Source: Rhododendron vialii (Eukaryota > Streptophyta > Magnoliopsida > Ericales > Ericaceae). From it: a stretch of 64,000 bases of DNA. Position 1 is the first letter of the stretch. Every line of letters starts with the position of its first letter. Below are positions 1-12,500 of this stretch, piece after piece. Position numbers and translations under genes: made by a program. The stretch covers positions 36,506,001-36,570,000 of the forward strand of contig NC_080557.1 in NCBI RefSeq assembly GCF_030253575.1, read 5' to 3'. The notes beneath the pieces were generated by a model, which ran no database searches, had not been told where the DNA came from, and saw only the letters and a list, made by a program, of their open reading frames with translations.

Positions 1-666
1 ATGAGTGATTTGAATCTCTTTTGTTTTTTAATTAACTGTTAGGGCATTTCAAGAATAATAGAGTGTATTTTCGGAAGGAAAATAGATTTATGAGAATAAG
101 GGCGTCACTTTTTGGAATTTTGTTAGGTTGTATTTAGAAAATTTGTGGGTTTCAAAAATTGTAGTGGGTTGTATGAAGGAAATGAGTTGTATAAAGAAAA
201 AGAAAGGTTGCAAATAGAATTCGCTAATGATTTGTTTAAGTCCATTTTCATGTCCAGATTTCACCAACTTGAGAAAAAGTGAAGTCCCTTGGTTGTAATA
301 CAAATTTGGCTCCCTCAAATTATTTGATCATAATCTGAATATTCAATGTGAATATGGAGAGTTTCATGCCGATTTATTAGGGAAATTGATTTTCACACTC
401 CTTTTTTAGCTATCCACACACTTTTTTTTTGTCTTTATCCACTTGAATTTACTATCTTGCTCTTTATTCAATATACTTCTTACACTACTCTTTAATCTAA
501 ATAAGAATCATTAAAGAAGCCTTATCATTATTATTTTTTTATTATGAATCATTTAACTTAGTCATATTCTTTAGAGGTAGTTAGGAGGTAGGAGTAATTA
601 AGAGTTTTTTTTTCTTTATTTTGATTGGCTGGTTCTTCTTTATGGTTTTAAATTAGTCCATTTCAT

Positions 667-930
667 TTTATATTAATGAGCTTAAACTCAAGCTCAAGCT
701 TGAAAACTCGAAACTTTACAAAATTAAGCTCGCTCGAGATTGATTTGCATATTTCACAAGCTAAGCTTATCACGAATACAAAATTTCAAGTTTGAGCCAA
801 GCTTGAATAATTAGTCTCAAAAAGTTCTTTAGCTCAAGCCAAACTTGAACACATGTAACAAGGAGTCAAGCCAAGCTTGAACAATGTTGTGTTTGGCTTG
901 TCTGGCTCGATTAGCACCTTTAGGGGCTCA
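667..930. repeat. Interspersed repeat rich in AGCTTGAGC/AAGCTTGA words
   Basis: This stretch is dense in variants of agctcaagcttg and ggctcgagc. A closely similar copy lies in opposite orientation at 36722-36965 and shorter related pieces occur near 6555-6655, 24300-24440 and 43700-43850. No TIRs or coding capacity were found. It looks like a dispersed non-autonomous transposon remnant; the class is not established. Confidence 0.6.
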
Positions 931-1199
931 CTATTAATTGTGCATATCTCATAAAATATGTGGTGGACAAGGGTATTAGGACACCACATTGCAGCAGCCC
1001 AAGGCCAATGAATGATAAAATCAATATTTTACACATATTGATATGAAGTTACTTTCATGCATCTCTCCTAATGAATGTGACGTTACTAGATTTTTTTTGT
1101 AATGAATGTGACAGCATTTCATTGGTGTTTGGAAAATAACGACTCATCCGATGACTAATATTCAGAATTTACTTTTCTTTTGAAAAGAAATAGTTAATA

Positions 1200-1476
1200 C
1201 TCCCTCCGTTCTTTTTTAAATGTCCCGCTTCGTAACTCCAACTTATTAAAAAAACATCATCATTACACCTTTCACATTAACTTTTACCTCCACTTTTCCT
1301 ATTTACCCTCTATGGAGGCATCATCATTACACTTTTACTTACTAACTTTTCAAAATCAAATCTACTTTTAGGGGCAAAATGAAAAATGTACTAACTTTTA
1401 TCCGCTAACTTTACAAAATGGATACTTAATAAGGGACAGCCCAAAATACTGGACTTTAAAAAGGGAACAGAGGGAG
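1200..1476. mobile_element. Stowaway-like (Tc1/mariner) MITE in the PGL-a promoter
   Basis: The 277-bp element has ends CTCCCTCCGTT and its inverse AACAGAGGGAG, the hallmark of Stowaway MITEs, flanked by TA on both sides (1198-1199 and 1477-1478). The paralogous position in unit 2 near 9271-9290 reads gttaatattgac with a single TA, an exact empty site. It ends about 146 bp before the PGL-a start codon. A relative lies in inverted orientation at 11529-11810. Confidence 0.93.
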
Positions 1477-1622
1477 TATTGACTTTTAACTCAATAAGAA
1501 GCCGAAGTTAGAAGTTTATTGGTTTAACTCTCCTTTTATTAATATTCCTCCTGCTGCTCATATTCCCATCTTCTATTCCTTTTCCCTTGAAACCAAACAG
1601 AGGAAGTTAAAAGGGTGTCGTG

Positions 1623-4206
1623 ATGGTTTCGCACTTCACGCTCTCTTTTGCCCTCACTCTCGTCTTATTCGGTATCATGTCCGGAATGTCGACGGCGAAG
1701 GGGGTGGTGAATGTGCAGGCCACGGAGAAGGAGGTGGCCGAGGCCGTGGCAGAATACGTCGCTAATCTATCGAGTAAATTTGCCCAAGAGAGAGGCATTT
1801 TCACAGTTGTTGTGGGTGCAGGTAGTGTAATACACACACTTAGGTAACAAACTACTCCCACTACAATCGCTTATGTTTCTTCTTATTGTTATTTTGTTAT
1901 GATAACCGGATGTTCGAGTCAGTTTGCGCACATCTCGACTATTTTTCGACGTCCTAAAGTTAATGACTAATTACTATAACTAATACTACTACTATTAACA
2001 TCTTAAGTTTTCCAATAGCAACATGAACTATTAGCGCGAATAATTTATTTATTTTCTGAGCGAATCTGGACCGTCCATTACAACAATTAATGGACTGATA
2101 GCGATCGGTTGGGTAAAGAGTTTTGCACAACCGTTGTGTGTGTAGTATTTTTGGTGAAAAATCAACCACCAAGAAGAATATATTGATGAAATATCTAACT
2201 GGAATTTTTCACCCTAGTGATAGTCGTGATTGGTTTCACAATTCGACAACTAGAAATATACGGATGGGTAAATTGGTCCCGGTAAGGGCTATTATATATG
2301 GGCTCTTCTCAAGTTCACTTTGATAATGACAATTGTTCAGATTTTAGCACTTGCCAAGAAATCTAATTGTATTTCAAGAAAAAATATCGAAGAAATTTAA
2401 ATCAATTTCAGACTACTTTTATTTTGAATTAATGAATTATATGGATTTGCTAAGCGCGTTATTGTTCCACATGCATTAATTTATCACATGTGTTTCGAAA
2501 TCGTTTTAATCAAAATCTAACGGACACCATTTCTATGACCGGATCGAGAGAAGATCCCTCTGCTTCTTTTCAGAACTAGATTTTCTCCGGTTCTTAATTT
2601 GAATCCAAGGAGACAATTCAAATTTAGGCAAATTTAAACCATTGTTTATCTCGATGTACGGTCATCTCAAAGTATGATTCAGATTTAGACTGTTTCTTCT
2701 TGTCTAAATTAAGGGCCAGAGAGGATCCAATCCCTTCTTTTCCAATACTTTTGCATGCGTTACCAAGAACGAATAGTAATGGAAGTCGCAAAATTTCTAC
2801 TATTTCAGGAAATTGGTTGAAGAGCCTTACAGTAAATCAGTAGATTGGTCGAAATGGCAGGTGTTTTGGGTGGATGAGAGAATGGTTCCACTGACTGATA
2901 AAGAAAGCAATTACAAACTTGCCTATGATGGTTTTCTCTCCAAAGTAAGTAAAACAGTTGTTTGATACTTTTTTGTTTTTGTTTTTAGGGAGTAATTTTT
3001 GTTTTTGTTTTTGTCATAATTATGAAAAGCTGAACGAGTTCAACTTCTTTGCTCAAAATTTAATTAATCGGATATCGGTAACTACATGGTGAAATAAAAC
3101 TTAAGAATCATGGTGGTGGTTCGTTTCTTTCAGAACAAATATACTATGACAAATGAGTTATCCACGTGTGATGAAGTTAGATTTTCTTCAGGGGTTTAGG
3201 CTGTTTTATTGTCCAACTCTTCAACGTGAAGTGAACAATTCAAATCAATTTTTTGAGCTATCAAAATGACATCCGTAGTGAATTTGGATCTGGATTCTCT
3301 CTAGTTCACATCACGATTGTCCATTAGTCTAATAGAAGAGTTTTTGAACAAATCTCAACTATTCATTGCAGCAAGTGGACGGGTCTATACATAGATTGTT
3401 TCGTCGAGTCCAAATGTTGGTCGGAGGAGAGGATGCGGATCCAATGAACTCGCAGCACAGCATGAATCCCATCTCTTATTTTTGTGTGTGCAAATTTTGG
3501 GTTCTATCTTCTTTGTCTCAAAGACCTCTATGCTTCTGTGCCGGGGGTTATCCGACAGTTGGATTATGTTTTCTTTTTTTTATGTTTTAAATTCAACGAT
3601 CGAAAATCCCTCGACACAGAGATACATGAGTTTTTGGCACAGAATATCTTGCCTCACAAATTTTCCGGTGGTTAATGACTTATCTTAAGTTTTGAACAGG
3701 TACCCATTCCCCCTACTAACATCCACGCCGTCAATGTCACACTACCGGCGCCCGCCGCAGCAGAAGCCTATCAAACCCTCATCAAAACCCTAGTCGACAA
3801 CAAAACCATAGACTCCTCCAGTTCCAGTGGGTCCCCGAGATTCGACCTCATGTTACTCAGCATGGGCCCCGACGGCCACGTGGCGTCTCTATTCCCAGGC
3901 CACCCTCTCCTCAAGGAAAAGCAGCGGTGGGTCGCCGCCGTCGAGGACGCGCCATTCCTGCCCAGGGAGAGGGTCACCTTCACATTTCCGGTGATCAACT
4001 CCGCAGCGAATTTCGCGTTTATGATAACCGCCAGCGATTTGCCGGAGTGGGTTAAGGCGATGCTGGCTGATAAGGTGGAGAAGGCGGTGAACGGCCGCGG
4101 CTGTGGTGAGGGGGAGGGTTTGTTGCTGCCGGTTGAGATGGTGAAACCGAGAGGGGAGATGAGGTGGTTTTTGGACAAGTCAACTGCTGCGAAGATTGAG
4201 GGCTGA
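1623..4206 (+). CDS. 6-phosphogluconolactonase, tandem copy a
   Basis: Oxidative pentose phosphate pathway enzyme that hydrolyses 6-phosphogluconolactone to 6-phosphogluconate (glucosamine/galactosamine-6-P isomerase fold). Three exons, 1623-1843, 2809-2944 and 3700-4206, join in frame through GT-AG introns to give 287 aa. WVDERMVP in exon 2, and DGHVASLFPGHPLL, TFTFPVINS and the C-terminal WFLDKS in exon 3, are family signatures. The phosphate-loop motif, SGGT in copy c, reads GAGS here (residues 65-68), and the glycine before MGPDGH is serine (residue 173). The Asp-Gly-His of the catalytic motif (177-179) is kept. Residues 1-21 form a hydrophobic leader; Met22 (MSTAK) is an alternative start where homology to other PGLs begins. 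Exon 3 is GC-rich compared with its AT-rich surroundings. Frame is intact, but activity is uncertain. Confidence 0.9.
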
Positions 4207-4321
4207 GAGTAATTATTTGGATGGAAATAAATTTCGGATTTTAATTTTCACGCTCTTTTTTTACTGATATCGCTCAACTTTATTCATGAAGTCACATTAA
4301 AAATGGAGCGCGAACATCAAT

Positions 4322-5159
4322 TGCCACGAGCATTTCTTTTCCTGCCACGACCCTTTATTGCACTCATGGTGAGAGTGACGCTTTTGTTCTCTTTTCCAAA
4401 GTAGTCAGTCCATACTACAATTAATTATCAGTAATCCCCTTTCATGAATTAACTTTCCCGAATTGTCACCTGAGTATATATACAATATAAAAACTAAGGG
4501 TACACTACAGCAAATGCAATCGAAACTAATATCATCGAAATTGTTCAAATTGTTAAGCATGTTCTAAAAGTTTTTTGTAAAAAAATCAGCTGATTCGATT
4601 ATGGGTAAGGGCTTAATCAATTTTTTTCCTTGCATTTGTTAGGAGAAAAATTGAATCAATTGATTAAGCCCCTTACCCATATGTGACTGGGTTGATTTCT
4701 TGGAAGGGCAATTAGAATAATATTTCAAGCAAATTGAACGACTATGATTAATAGTGTATGACTCCAAAATGAATCTTATGTAATTTGGTGTATAATTGGA
4801 GGATGACACTAAATCATGTATCCATAGTCGGGTAAAGACAAATATAATTCCAAACGGACGGCTTTTTTAGATTCTATTCTTTTCAATTTCGTGTCATACT
4901 GTATTTTTCATTTTCAAAAAAAATTAACAAAAGTAAGGCATTATAATAAAGAGAAACAAAATTTAAAAACAAAGTTAGAGGTTAGAACACTGTAAAGCAA
5001 GAAAAAAAATGGAACAGGGAGAATGACGGGTTTTGTTTAGGATTTCTAAGGCCCAGCTTTTGACCAAAGAGGACAAAATAGTCACTTTGACCTCGAGTGC
5101 ATTAAATGGTCGTGGCAGGAAAAGAAATGGTCGTGGCAGGAAAAGAAATGCTCGTGGCA
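4322..5159. mobile_element. TIR element downstream of PGL-a
   Basis: The left end starts tgccacgagcatttctttt and the right end is its inverse (gctcgtggca at 5150-5159). The arms stay similar for roughly 75-110 bp (4322-4400 against 5050-5159). The right arm carries a local direct duplication of a unit of about 22 bp (5107-5128 and 5129-5150). A second small hairpin sits inside at about 4604-4680. The whole piece is absent from the corresponding place in unit 2 (about 14035). No clear target duplication was resolved and no transposase is present. Confidence 0.7.
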
Positions 5160-5950
5160 TTATCGGTTCCCTTAATAAAAATGGAAACAAAAATAGATCT
5201 CAGGCGGACTCTTGTTTGCATGAAGATTACGTAATTAGAGGGGGGAAATCTCAGGGCTTTTTTCGTTTGGAGCTTTAAAGCTTCTGCGGCATGGTTCCTA
5301 ATATATTTTCTTTATCTATCTTTCTCCAATTAAATTTCCTTCAAAACTCTAAATGAACAAGGTCTCAGTATTCTTTGAGGAGGCTTTTTGGACTTTTTTT
5401 TAAAAATTTGTTTAAAAAAAATTGGGTTTCGGCTATAATTTTTTTATTAAATTTTTTGATTTCTCTTGTCAAAACGAATCAACAACCCATCAAATTTTGA
5501 CGCAAAAATAACAAATGCATATTTTTAATAAGGACAAAATAAAAGGCCAAATGCTTTTTTAGGAAAACTTAATTAGCTAGGCAAATGATTAACGTATGTA
5601 AATAGAAAGGAAAATAAGTTTTCATAGTCTTATCAATGTGAAGTAAATTAATTTTGGGTGTATTTGGCCTAAATTAAAAAAAAAAATTTAAAACATTGGG
5701 TATTGTTGAGTCTCTACATATTTAAGAGACGGGTTTGCGAAGATAAAATATGATGATTCGGATTATTGGTGCCTATCCCTTTTTCCTGAAATTGAACTAT
5801 CAAGATTTTAAATTGAGAGAAAAATTTCATGGTATGATTTTCCAATCAAATGCAGTTCACAAAATAGGAAAGATCGAAATGACAGAATTTTTTTTTGGTG
5901 TCACTCATCTGAAAAGGCGTATGGCATGAGTATTTTAAAACCATCTTACA

Positions 5951-6359
5951 ACTTACAAGCAAAAAGTCCAGAGCCATCACACCAAAATGCGGTTGTTGCG
6001 CACAACGTGTGGGGCCCCCTTCGGATCCCACATGGATGATTCAAGTCGTTCAATAATTTTAAAAAAAACGAGTGGGTATCACGAAAAATCATGATCAATC
6101 GGATATGTGTAGGTGCTCGATCCAATCTTCTCTTTTTTGAAAAATCGGAAAAAAATGGAAAGATTGCGTTTTCCGATTTTTCAAAAATATATGAAGATTG
6201 GATCAAGCACCCACACATATCGGATTGAGATGATTTTCCAATATGTCCACTCGGTTTTTTTTTTAAAAAAAACTTATTGAACGGATCAGATCATTCGTGC
6301 GGGATTCCGGAGTGGACCCCACACACCATGCATTTTGATGCGGTGGCTGTAGCGCTGTT
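5951..6359. mobile_element. Long-hairpin MITE with 9-10-bp target duplication
   Basis: Two arms of about 170 bp, roughly 5975-6145 and 6180-6345, are inverted copies; for example the left caatcggatatgtgtaggtg pairs with cacccacacatatcgg on the right. catcttacaa flanks it on both sides (5942-5951 and 6360-6369). The paralogous block near 22230/23316 carries the uninterrupted target once its own insertion is removed. TSD length fits Mutator-like elements. No coding capacity. Confidence 0.8.
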
Positions 6360-6663
6360 CATCTTACAAGGACTATTTAGATCAAGTTTTCCTTAGTTTA
6401 TCTGCCATGACCTCCAAACTAATCATATAGGCAAAAGCTACGAAATTCTGTTGGATACAACATTTTTTTGGGTGCATGTGTGTGGAAGTCCCACTCCATA
6501 TAAGAGAAGTGCGCAAATAACCGTTGTTTTGTTATTTAACTCGTTCGACTTATGGTGTTTGAAAAATTCAAACTATTAGCAATCGGCTTGTAATCAGCTC
6601 GATTAAAGCCTGTTTTGAGATCGGTTTCACATTTTCTACAAGCCAAGCTCAAACATAATTTCA

Positions 6664-6927
6664 TGGAAAAGTCTTCAATACACATCCCTTTAACGTGTGT
6701 ACCATATGCACCTATTGTGTGGTTCATATTGTGCCACCTCATAAAAAATTACTTGTAGGAATTGTCATTCATAACATTTTATTTCGTATCGTAACTTTTA
6801 TACTAAAAATTCGTAACTTTTTAGCAATAGATTAATAACATTTTGGGAATCATAACATTTTGGTGTGTTTCAATGAGGGTGCATATGATACACACTCAAA
6901 TAAGCGGTATGTATTATAGAACTTTCC
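6664..6927. mobile_element. MITE with 8-bp target duplication TAATTTCA
   Basis: The terminal inverted repeats read tggaaaagtcttcaatacac and, inverted, ggaaagttctataatacat, followed by a shared subterminal accatatgcac/atcatatgcac. TAATTTCA flanks both sides (6656-6663 and 6928-6935). The paralogous block has the single target at 24361-24368, a clean empty site. A related element is at 23348-23644. Confidence 0.85.
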
Positions 6928-7653
6928 TAATTTCAAAGCTCGTTAAATTTTTAAACCAAAGGTTTTTTCTTGATAATTAACGAGCGGTTCTATTCTATTG
7001 ATCCTAGTCTAGAGAGCGGGACTGGGGCTTGAGCCCGCGCAGATGTCGTGGAACACAAGATTGCTAGCACTTGAGCTGGCATGCAATATAGACTTTTTTA
7101 CGTACATGGCTATGGTGTGCAAGAGGTAGGATGTGCACTTGTTTACTTTACGTCCCAATCAAGTGAGAAATCCCTTTTCCAAACTGTGAAATAAAAACGC
7201 GGACGATGCTATTTGCAACTCGTTTTTTTCTTTCATGCAACCCATGCACTAAGATTTTTCAAATGTTAAGACATTAATGACCTCATGTAAAATAACCATA
7301 GTATCCCCTGTAATTACTACCTAATACAACCCACCACACCCCATACAAGATCTAGAGCAGCAAGAAGTCATAAGATAACTAATTTATTTTTTGGGTTTAT
7401 TTTGTTCGGAAGTTAAAAACCGAAAATAGTAAACTATTTCGGATATTATTGTTCGAAATGTTTTACTTATTTTAAATATTAATGTCCGAAATTTATCACC
7501 ATTTTCAAAAATTAAAATATGAACGAGAACCAGAGAGCAAGAAGCAACAAAACTAATTTTTTTTGGGTTTTGTTGGTTCGGAAGTTAAAAACCGAAAGAA
7601 GTGAAATATTTTGAGGTGCGGTGCTGGTGGGTCGGTCGCTGGTGGTGTGTGGG

Positions 7654-7654
<1 letters not shown>

Positions 7655-7702
<48 letters not shown>

Positions 7703-7868
7703 GTGGGGGGGGGGGGGGGGGTGGGTGGTGGCGGTGGTGGGGGTGGGTGGTGGATAGAGAGACGATCAAGGGAGATGTGTTGGTGGAGGGAGAGGTGCGG
7801 TGCTGGTGGGTCGGACGATTGAGGGAGATGTGCTGGACGGTCGGTGGTGGTGTGGGATGGAGATGGGG
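7655..7868 (+). repeat. GA microsatellite followed by long G-runs
   Basis: An (AG)n tract runs to about 7690 and is followed by uninterrupted G runs of about 10 and 18, then GGTGGTGG-type sequence to about 7868. Open frames across it encode only low-complexity peptide and are not genes. The G-runs could form G-quadruplexes; run lengths may also reflect assembly or polymerase slippage. Confidence 0.85.
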
Positions 7869-9524
7869 AGATGAGTGATTTGAATCTCTCTTTTTAATTA
7901 ACTGTTAGGGCACTTTAGGAATAATAGGGGGTATTTTCGGAAGAAAAATAATTTTTTGAGAATAAGGGCATCCTAAGGGCATATTGGGTACTTTTTGGAA
8001 TTTTGTTAGGTTTTATTTAGAAATTTTTGGTTTTCAAAAAGTATTGTGGTTTGTATGAAGAAAAAAAGGTTGCAAATAGAATCGTCCGAAATCACTAATG
8101 ATTTGTTTCCCAAGTCCATTTTCATGTCCAGATTTCACCAACTTGAGAAAAAGTGAAGTCCCTTGGTTGTAATACAAATTTTGCTCCCTGACAACAATGA
8201 CTCAAATTATTTGATCAATAATCTAGATTCAATGTGAATACAGAGAGCTTCATTTACCGATTCATTAGATATACGATGTAGAAAAAAATGAATCCATGGA
8301 TAGATTTCGCTTAAAAGTTTGTCTTTACTCTACTTTTTCTATATTTTGGCCTAATTTTCTTTAACTCTTTTGGAAGAACTGAGCTTCTATGCAGTCTGAG
8401 GTTAGATTGCAAAAAGGAGTTCGAGTAAATTCAGTCATCCTTAAGTGTTTTTTTTGCCCCTCTTTCCGTGAAGATTCAATTTTTTTGTAAAGAATTTTTT
8501 AAATTCTGGACTATTGGTTACCGAGTTGCAAGCGTGGTCCTTTTTGGAAAGTAATGGAAGTTGTAACAGGGAAGTGAAAAATTTTGGGCTCTTATTTTAG
8601 AAAGAAGACCAACAACAAATAATAAGCAAAAATAGTCCATGCATTATAGTATATTTCTGCCAATTATTTTAAAGAAAACAGGTTTTCGTTCTTTTTAAGA
8701 CAAATCGGCAAAGTAAAATTCTTTGACCAAAATAGGGTTTTTTTATATTTACTAAAATCATTTTTTGGGGATAAAATTAGCAAATAAGCAAACTGAACCA
8801 AACAGCGGATCAGATCCTCTAATAGCCACATATTCATGTCCGCGTAATCAAATGCATGTATTATTAGCAATATGATTAGGTCTTTCAAATTTGTGTATTT
8901 TCGCGATTGAATTGATATTGCGTGAATTGAGGCATAAGAACAGGATAAGAGGCAGGGGATCATCAGCTGGAAAAATTATACAATGGCCACGTGGCGTCCC
9001 AACACTCTTTTTCACCACATATTTATGTGGGGTTCAGTATTAAATGTATGTACCCAAGACCATTGAAAAATTAATCAATATCTCACACATATTGATGTGA
9101 AATTGCTTTCATTTTCTCTTCTAATGAATGTTACGTTACTTGAATTTTTTTTTTTTTACTATAATGAATGTGACAATATTTTCATTGGTGTTTGGAAAAT
9201 AACGATTCATCCGATGAAAAAATTCAAAATATACTTTTCCTTTGAATTTTTTTTTTTTTTTGGAAAAAATAGTTAATATTGACTTTTAACCAAATAAGAA
9301 GCCGAAGTTAGAAGTTTATCGGTTTAACTCTCCTTTTATTAATACTCACTCTCCTTTTTCCGTAAATAATGGCAGAGAGAAATTTAATTTAATTTAATTT
9401 CTCACCAAATTATAGTACCAAATCTGGAAAATGGGACAAGATATATCCTCTTGCTGCTCATATTCCCATCTTCCATTCCTTTTTCCTTGAACTCAAACAG
9501 AGGAAGTTAAAAAGGGTGTTGTGA

Positions 9525-12500
9525 ATGCTTTCGCGCTTCGCGCTCTCTTTCGCTCTTGCTCTCGTATTATCTGGTACGTCCGGAATGTCGACGGCAAAGG
9601 AGGTGGTGGATGTGCAGGATACGGAGGAGGAAGTGGCTGCGGCCGTGGCGGAGTACGTCGCTAATCTATCGAGTAAATTTGCCCAAGAGAGAGGCATTTT
9701 CACAGTTGTTGTGGCTGGAGGTACTCTAATACACACACTCAGGTAACAAACTACTCCCACTACAGTAGCTTATGTTTCTTATAAATATTAGTATTATGTT
9801 TTGATAGCCGGATGTCCGGCCGGGTCAGTCTGTGCACACCTCAATTGACTATTTTCGAGCGGCTAAAGTTAACGATTATTTTAATTATTACTACTACTCT
9901 ATTATTATCTTAAGTTTTCCAAGAGCAACGCGACAAATGAAAATTTTTATTTTATTTTTCAACCGTTTGATCACTGGATACTCAGCTGAGAAGAATATAC
10001 TGATGAATATCTAATTAACTGGATTTTTTCACCCTGGTGATCATAGTCGTGATTGGTTTCACAATTCGACAATTAGAAATACATCGATGGGTAAATTGGC
10101 CCTGGTGAGGGCTGAGATGGGCTCCTCCCGAGTTCACTTTGATGATGGAAATCGCTCAAATTTTAGAATACCAACTTTAATTGTATTTCAAGAAACATAT
10201 CGAAGAAATTTCGATCGATTTCAGACTACTTTTATTCTGAATTAATGAATTATATGGATTTGCTAAGCGCGTTCTTGTTCCACATTTACTGCATATCTTC
10301 CGAAATTGTAGTAATCGAAATCCACCATTTATGGGACTGGATCGAGAATTAAGATCCCTTGGTTTCTTTTCCAGAATTGGATTTTCTCTCCTTTTTTTTT
10401 ATTAAATTTTTTTTTGATCGGGATTTTCTTCGGTCCTTAATTTGGATGGAAGGAAATAGTTCAAATCCGGGCAAATCTTAATTTGGTTTTTCTCAATTTA
10501 TGGTCCTCTCAATGTAAGGTTCAGATTTAGACTGTTTTCTCTTGCCTAAATTAAGGGCCAGAGAGAATCAATTGAGACTATCGGTTGACCAATACTCTTG
10601 CATCTTATTAGGAGGTCACGAGTTCGAATATCTCTACTTGCATGTGGGTGCTTTTCTCTTAGAGTGGTTTTTCATTTCTTTCTTTGTTTCTAATCTATAA
10701 TAGGCTTATTTCTTGTATTCGTTGATTTGTTGAGTTAGGTTGTCTCGTAAACTCTCACAATTACTATAGTGTTCCGAATTTGTACACTGTACTCCATATA
10801 TGATGAAATAATTTCTTCTATCGATTGAAAAAAAAAAAAAAAAGAGGACGGGAGAGGATCCTATCCGATCCCTTATTTTCCAATACTTTTCCGTTACCAA
10901 GAATGAAGGGATAGTAACGGACGTTGTAGTAATAAAATGTGTATTTCAGGAAGTTGGTTGAAGAGCCGTACAGTAAGTCGGTAGATTGGTGGAAATGGCA
11001 AGTGTTTTGGGTGGACGAGAGAATGGTTCCACTGACTGATAAAGATAGCAATTATAAACTCGCCTACGATGGTTTTCTCTCCAAGGTAAATAAGACAATT
11101 GTTTGATATACGTTTTTTTTATTTTAGTAAATTTTGGTCTTAAAGAAATAAAGATAGACAAATCAAAACACATTGTCCGGACCCCTGCGCTTCTGTTTGT
11201 GACCGTGGCATTACTCAGTTAGAAAGTTTAAACACCAAAATGATGATTTCACATCAATGGTGCAGCTATTCAAGACCTAGTGGGCCCTGAAAGTTTCTCC
11301 ATTGAAGCAAGTTTCACCGTTAGACATTGACATTTTAATCTAAGTGGGCATTCTTTTATTAATGATGCTAGTACCACATCCAAATTCATACTCAAACACA
11401 TACCCACCACTCACATGAGTAGTGGGTCCCACACATACTACACACTCTAGTATGTGTATGGAGCCCACTACTCATGTGAGTGTGGGTGTGTCACTAGAAT
11501 TATTGTTCTTTTATTTGAATAATTAATACTTCCTCCGTCCTTTTTTTAAAGTCCAGTATTTCATTTTGGATGATCCCTTAAAAAATGTCCATTTTGTAAA
11601 GTTTGTGGGTAAAAATTTGTATATTTTCTATTCTACTCCTAAAAGTATATTCCATTTTGAAAAGTTAGTGAGTAAATGTACAATGATAATGTCTCCATAG
11701 AGGGTAAGTAGAGAAAGTGGAGCTAAAAGTTGACGTGAAAGGTGTAATGATGATGTTTTCTTAATAAGTTGGAGTGACGAAACAAGACACTTAAAAAGAG
11801 ACGGAAGGAGTAATATTATACTCCAAACAAATGCGGACTCAGGGATCCTGCTGGCACTCTGTATTGCACGTCACAACCGTCCAAACGAGCTATCAACGGT
11901 CCAAATTTAAAAATAAACTATTCACGCGAAAAAATTATTTTAAATCAAGATCGTTAAAAATACTCTTGAAAAGCTGTGATTTGCATTCCAACGAATGCAT
12001 CTGTGCTGAAACTGTTATACGTACGCGAGCATTATAAAATGATAAGGAGCACACACATATCGTTTAGTTTCCAATACATCGCAATTCAGAATTTGTGCAT
12101 GTAACTTTGTCTTCGTACGGCCCAAAGGATCCAAACCAGTGTTCATTCGGAGTCCGAAAATTCAATCGAAATCCTTCGCGTTGTAAAGCTTCAAAATTTA
12201 ATTCATCGGATATCGAAAACTACTACATGATGAAATAACACTTAAGAATCATAGTGGTCGTTTACTCATTTATTTCTTTGAGAACAATATACTATGACAA
12301 ATGAATTATCAACTGTGATCGATGAAGTTAGATTTTCTTTAGGTTTAGGGTGGTTTTTACTTGTCCAGCTTTCAACATGACTTGAACAATTTGGATCAAA
12401 TTTTTGATCTAGCAAACTGACACTTATTTTGAACTCGGGTTTAGCTCCTCTCCGGTTCACATCACGACCGTCCATTGGTATAATAGAAGAATTTTTGAAC

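Larger units (their letters stand above)
1..5635 (+). repeat. Tandem segmental duplication, unit 1 (carries PGL-a)
   Basis: The first bases of the window match the DNA starting at 7871, and the match resumes through the promoter, exons, introns and 3' flank up to about 5635 (partner about 14370). The match is interrupted by unit-specific insertions: about 386-1015, a Stowaway element at 1200-1476, about 3478-3680 in intron 2, and about 4240-5170 after the stop codon. Seen directly by comparing the two stretches by eye; the true left end lies outside the window. Confidence 0.85.
5640..6990. repeat. Duplicated tail block, copy 1
   Basis: Similar to 21945-24450 once the insertions in each copy are removed. 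Shared segments include the words around gttgagtctctacatattta, ccatgacctccaaactaatca and aacataatttcaaagctcg. It directly follows unit 1, whereas in unit 2 the equivalent tail appears to have been separated by about 7.5 kb of inserted DNA (14372-21944). Confidence 0.7.

Noticed and set aside
3478-3680. Insert in PGL-a intron 2 with overlapping short frames
   Set aside because: Present only in unit 1 but no TIR, TSD or poly(A) tail was resolved, so not called as a named element.
3771-4178. Minus-strand frame opposite PGL-a exon 3 (and its twin at 13544-13774)
   Set aside because: Antisense of a GC-rich real exon; the + strand frame carries all PGL motifs.
7512-7878. Open frames on both strands over the GA/G-rich tract
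   Set aside because: Low-complexity translation (poly-Gly/Trp or poly-Pro/Leu) caused by simple repeats; not genes.
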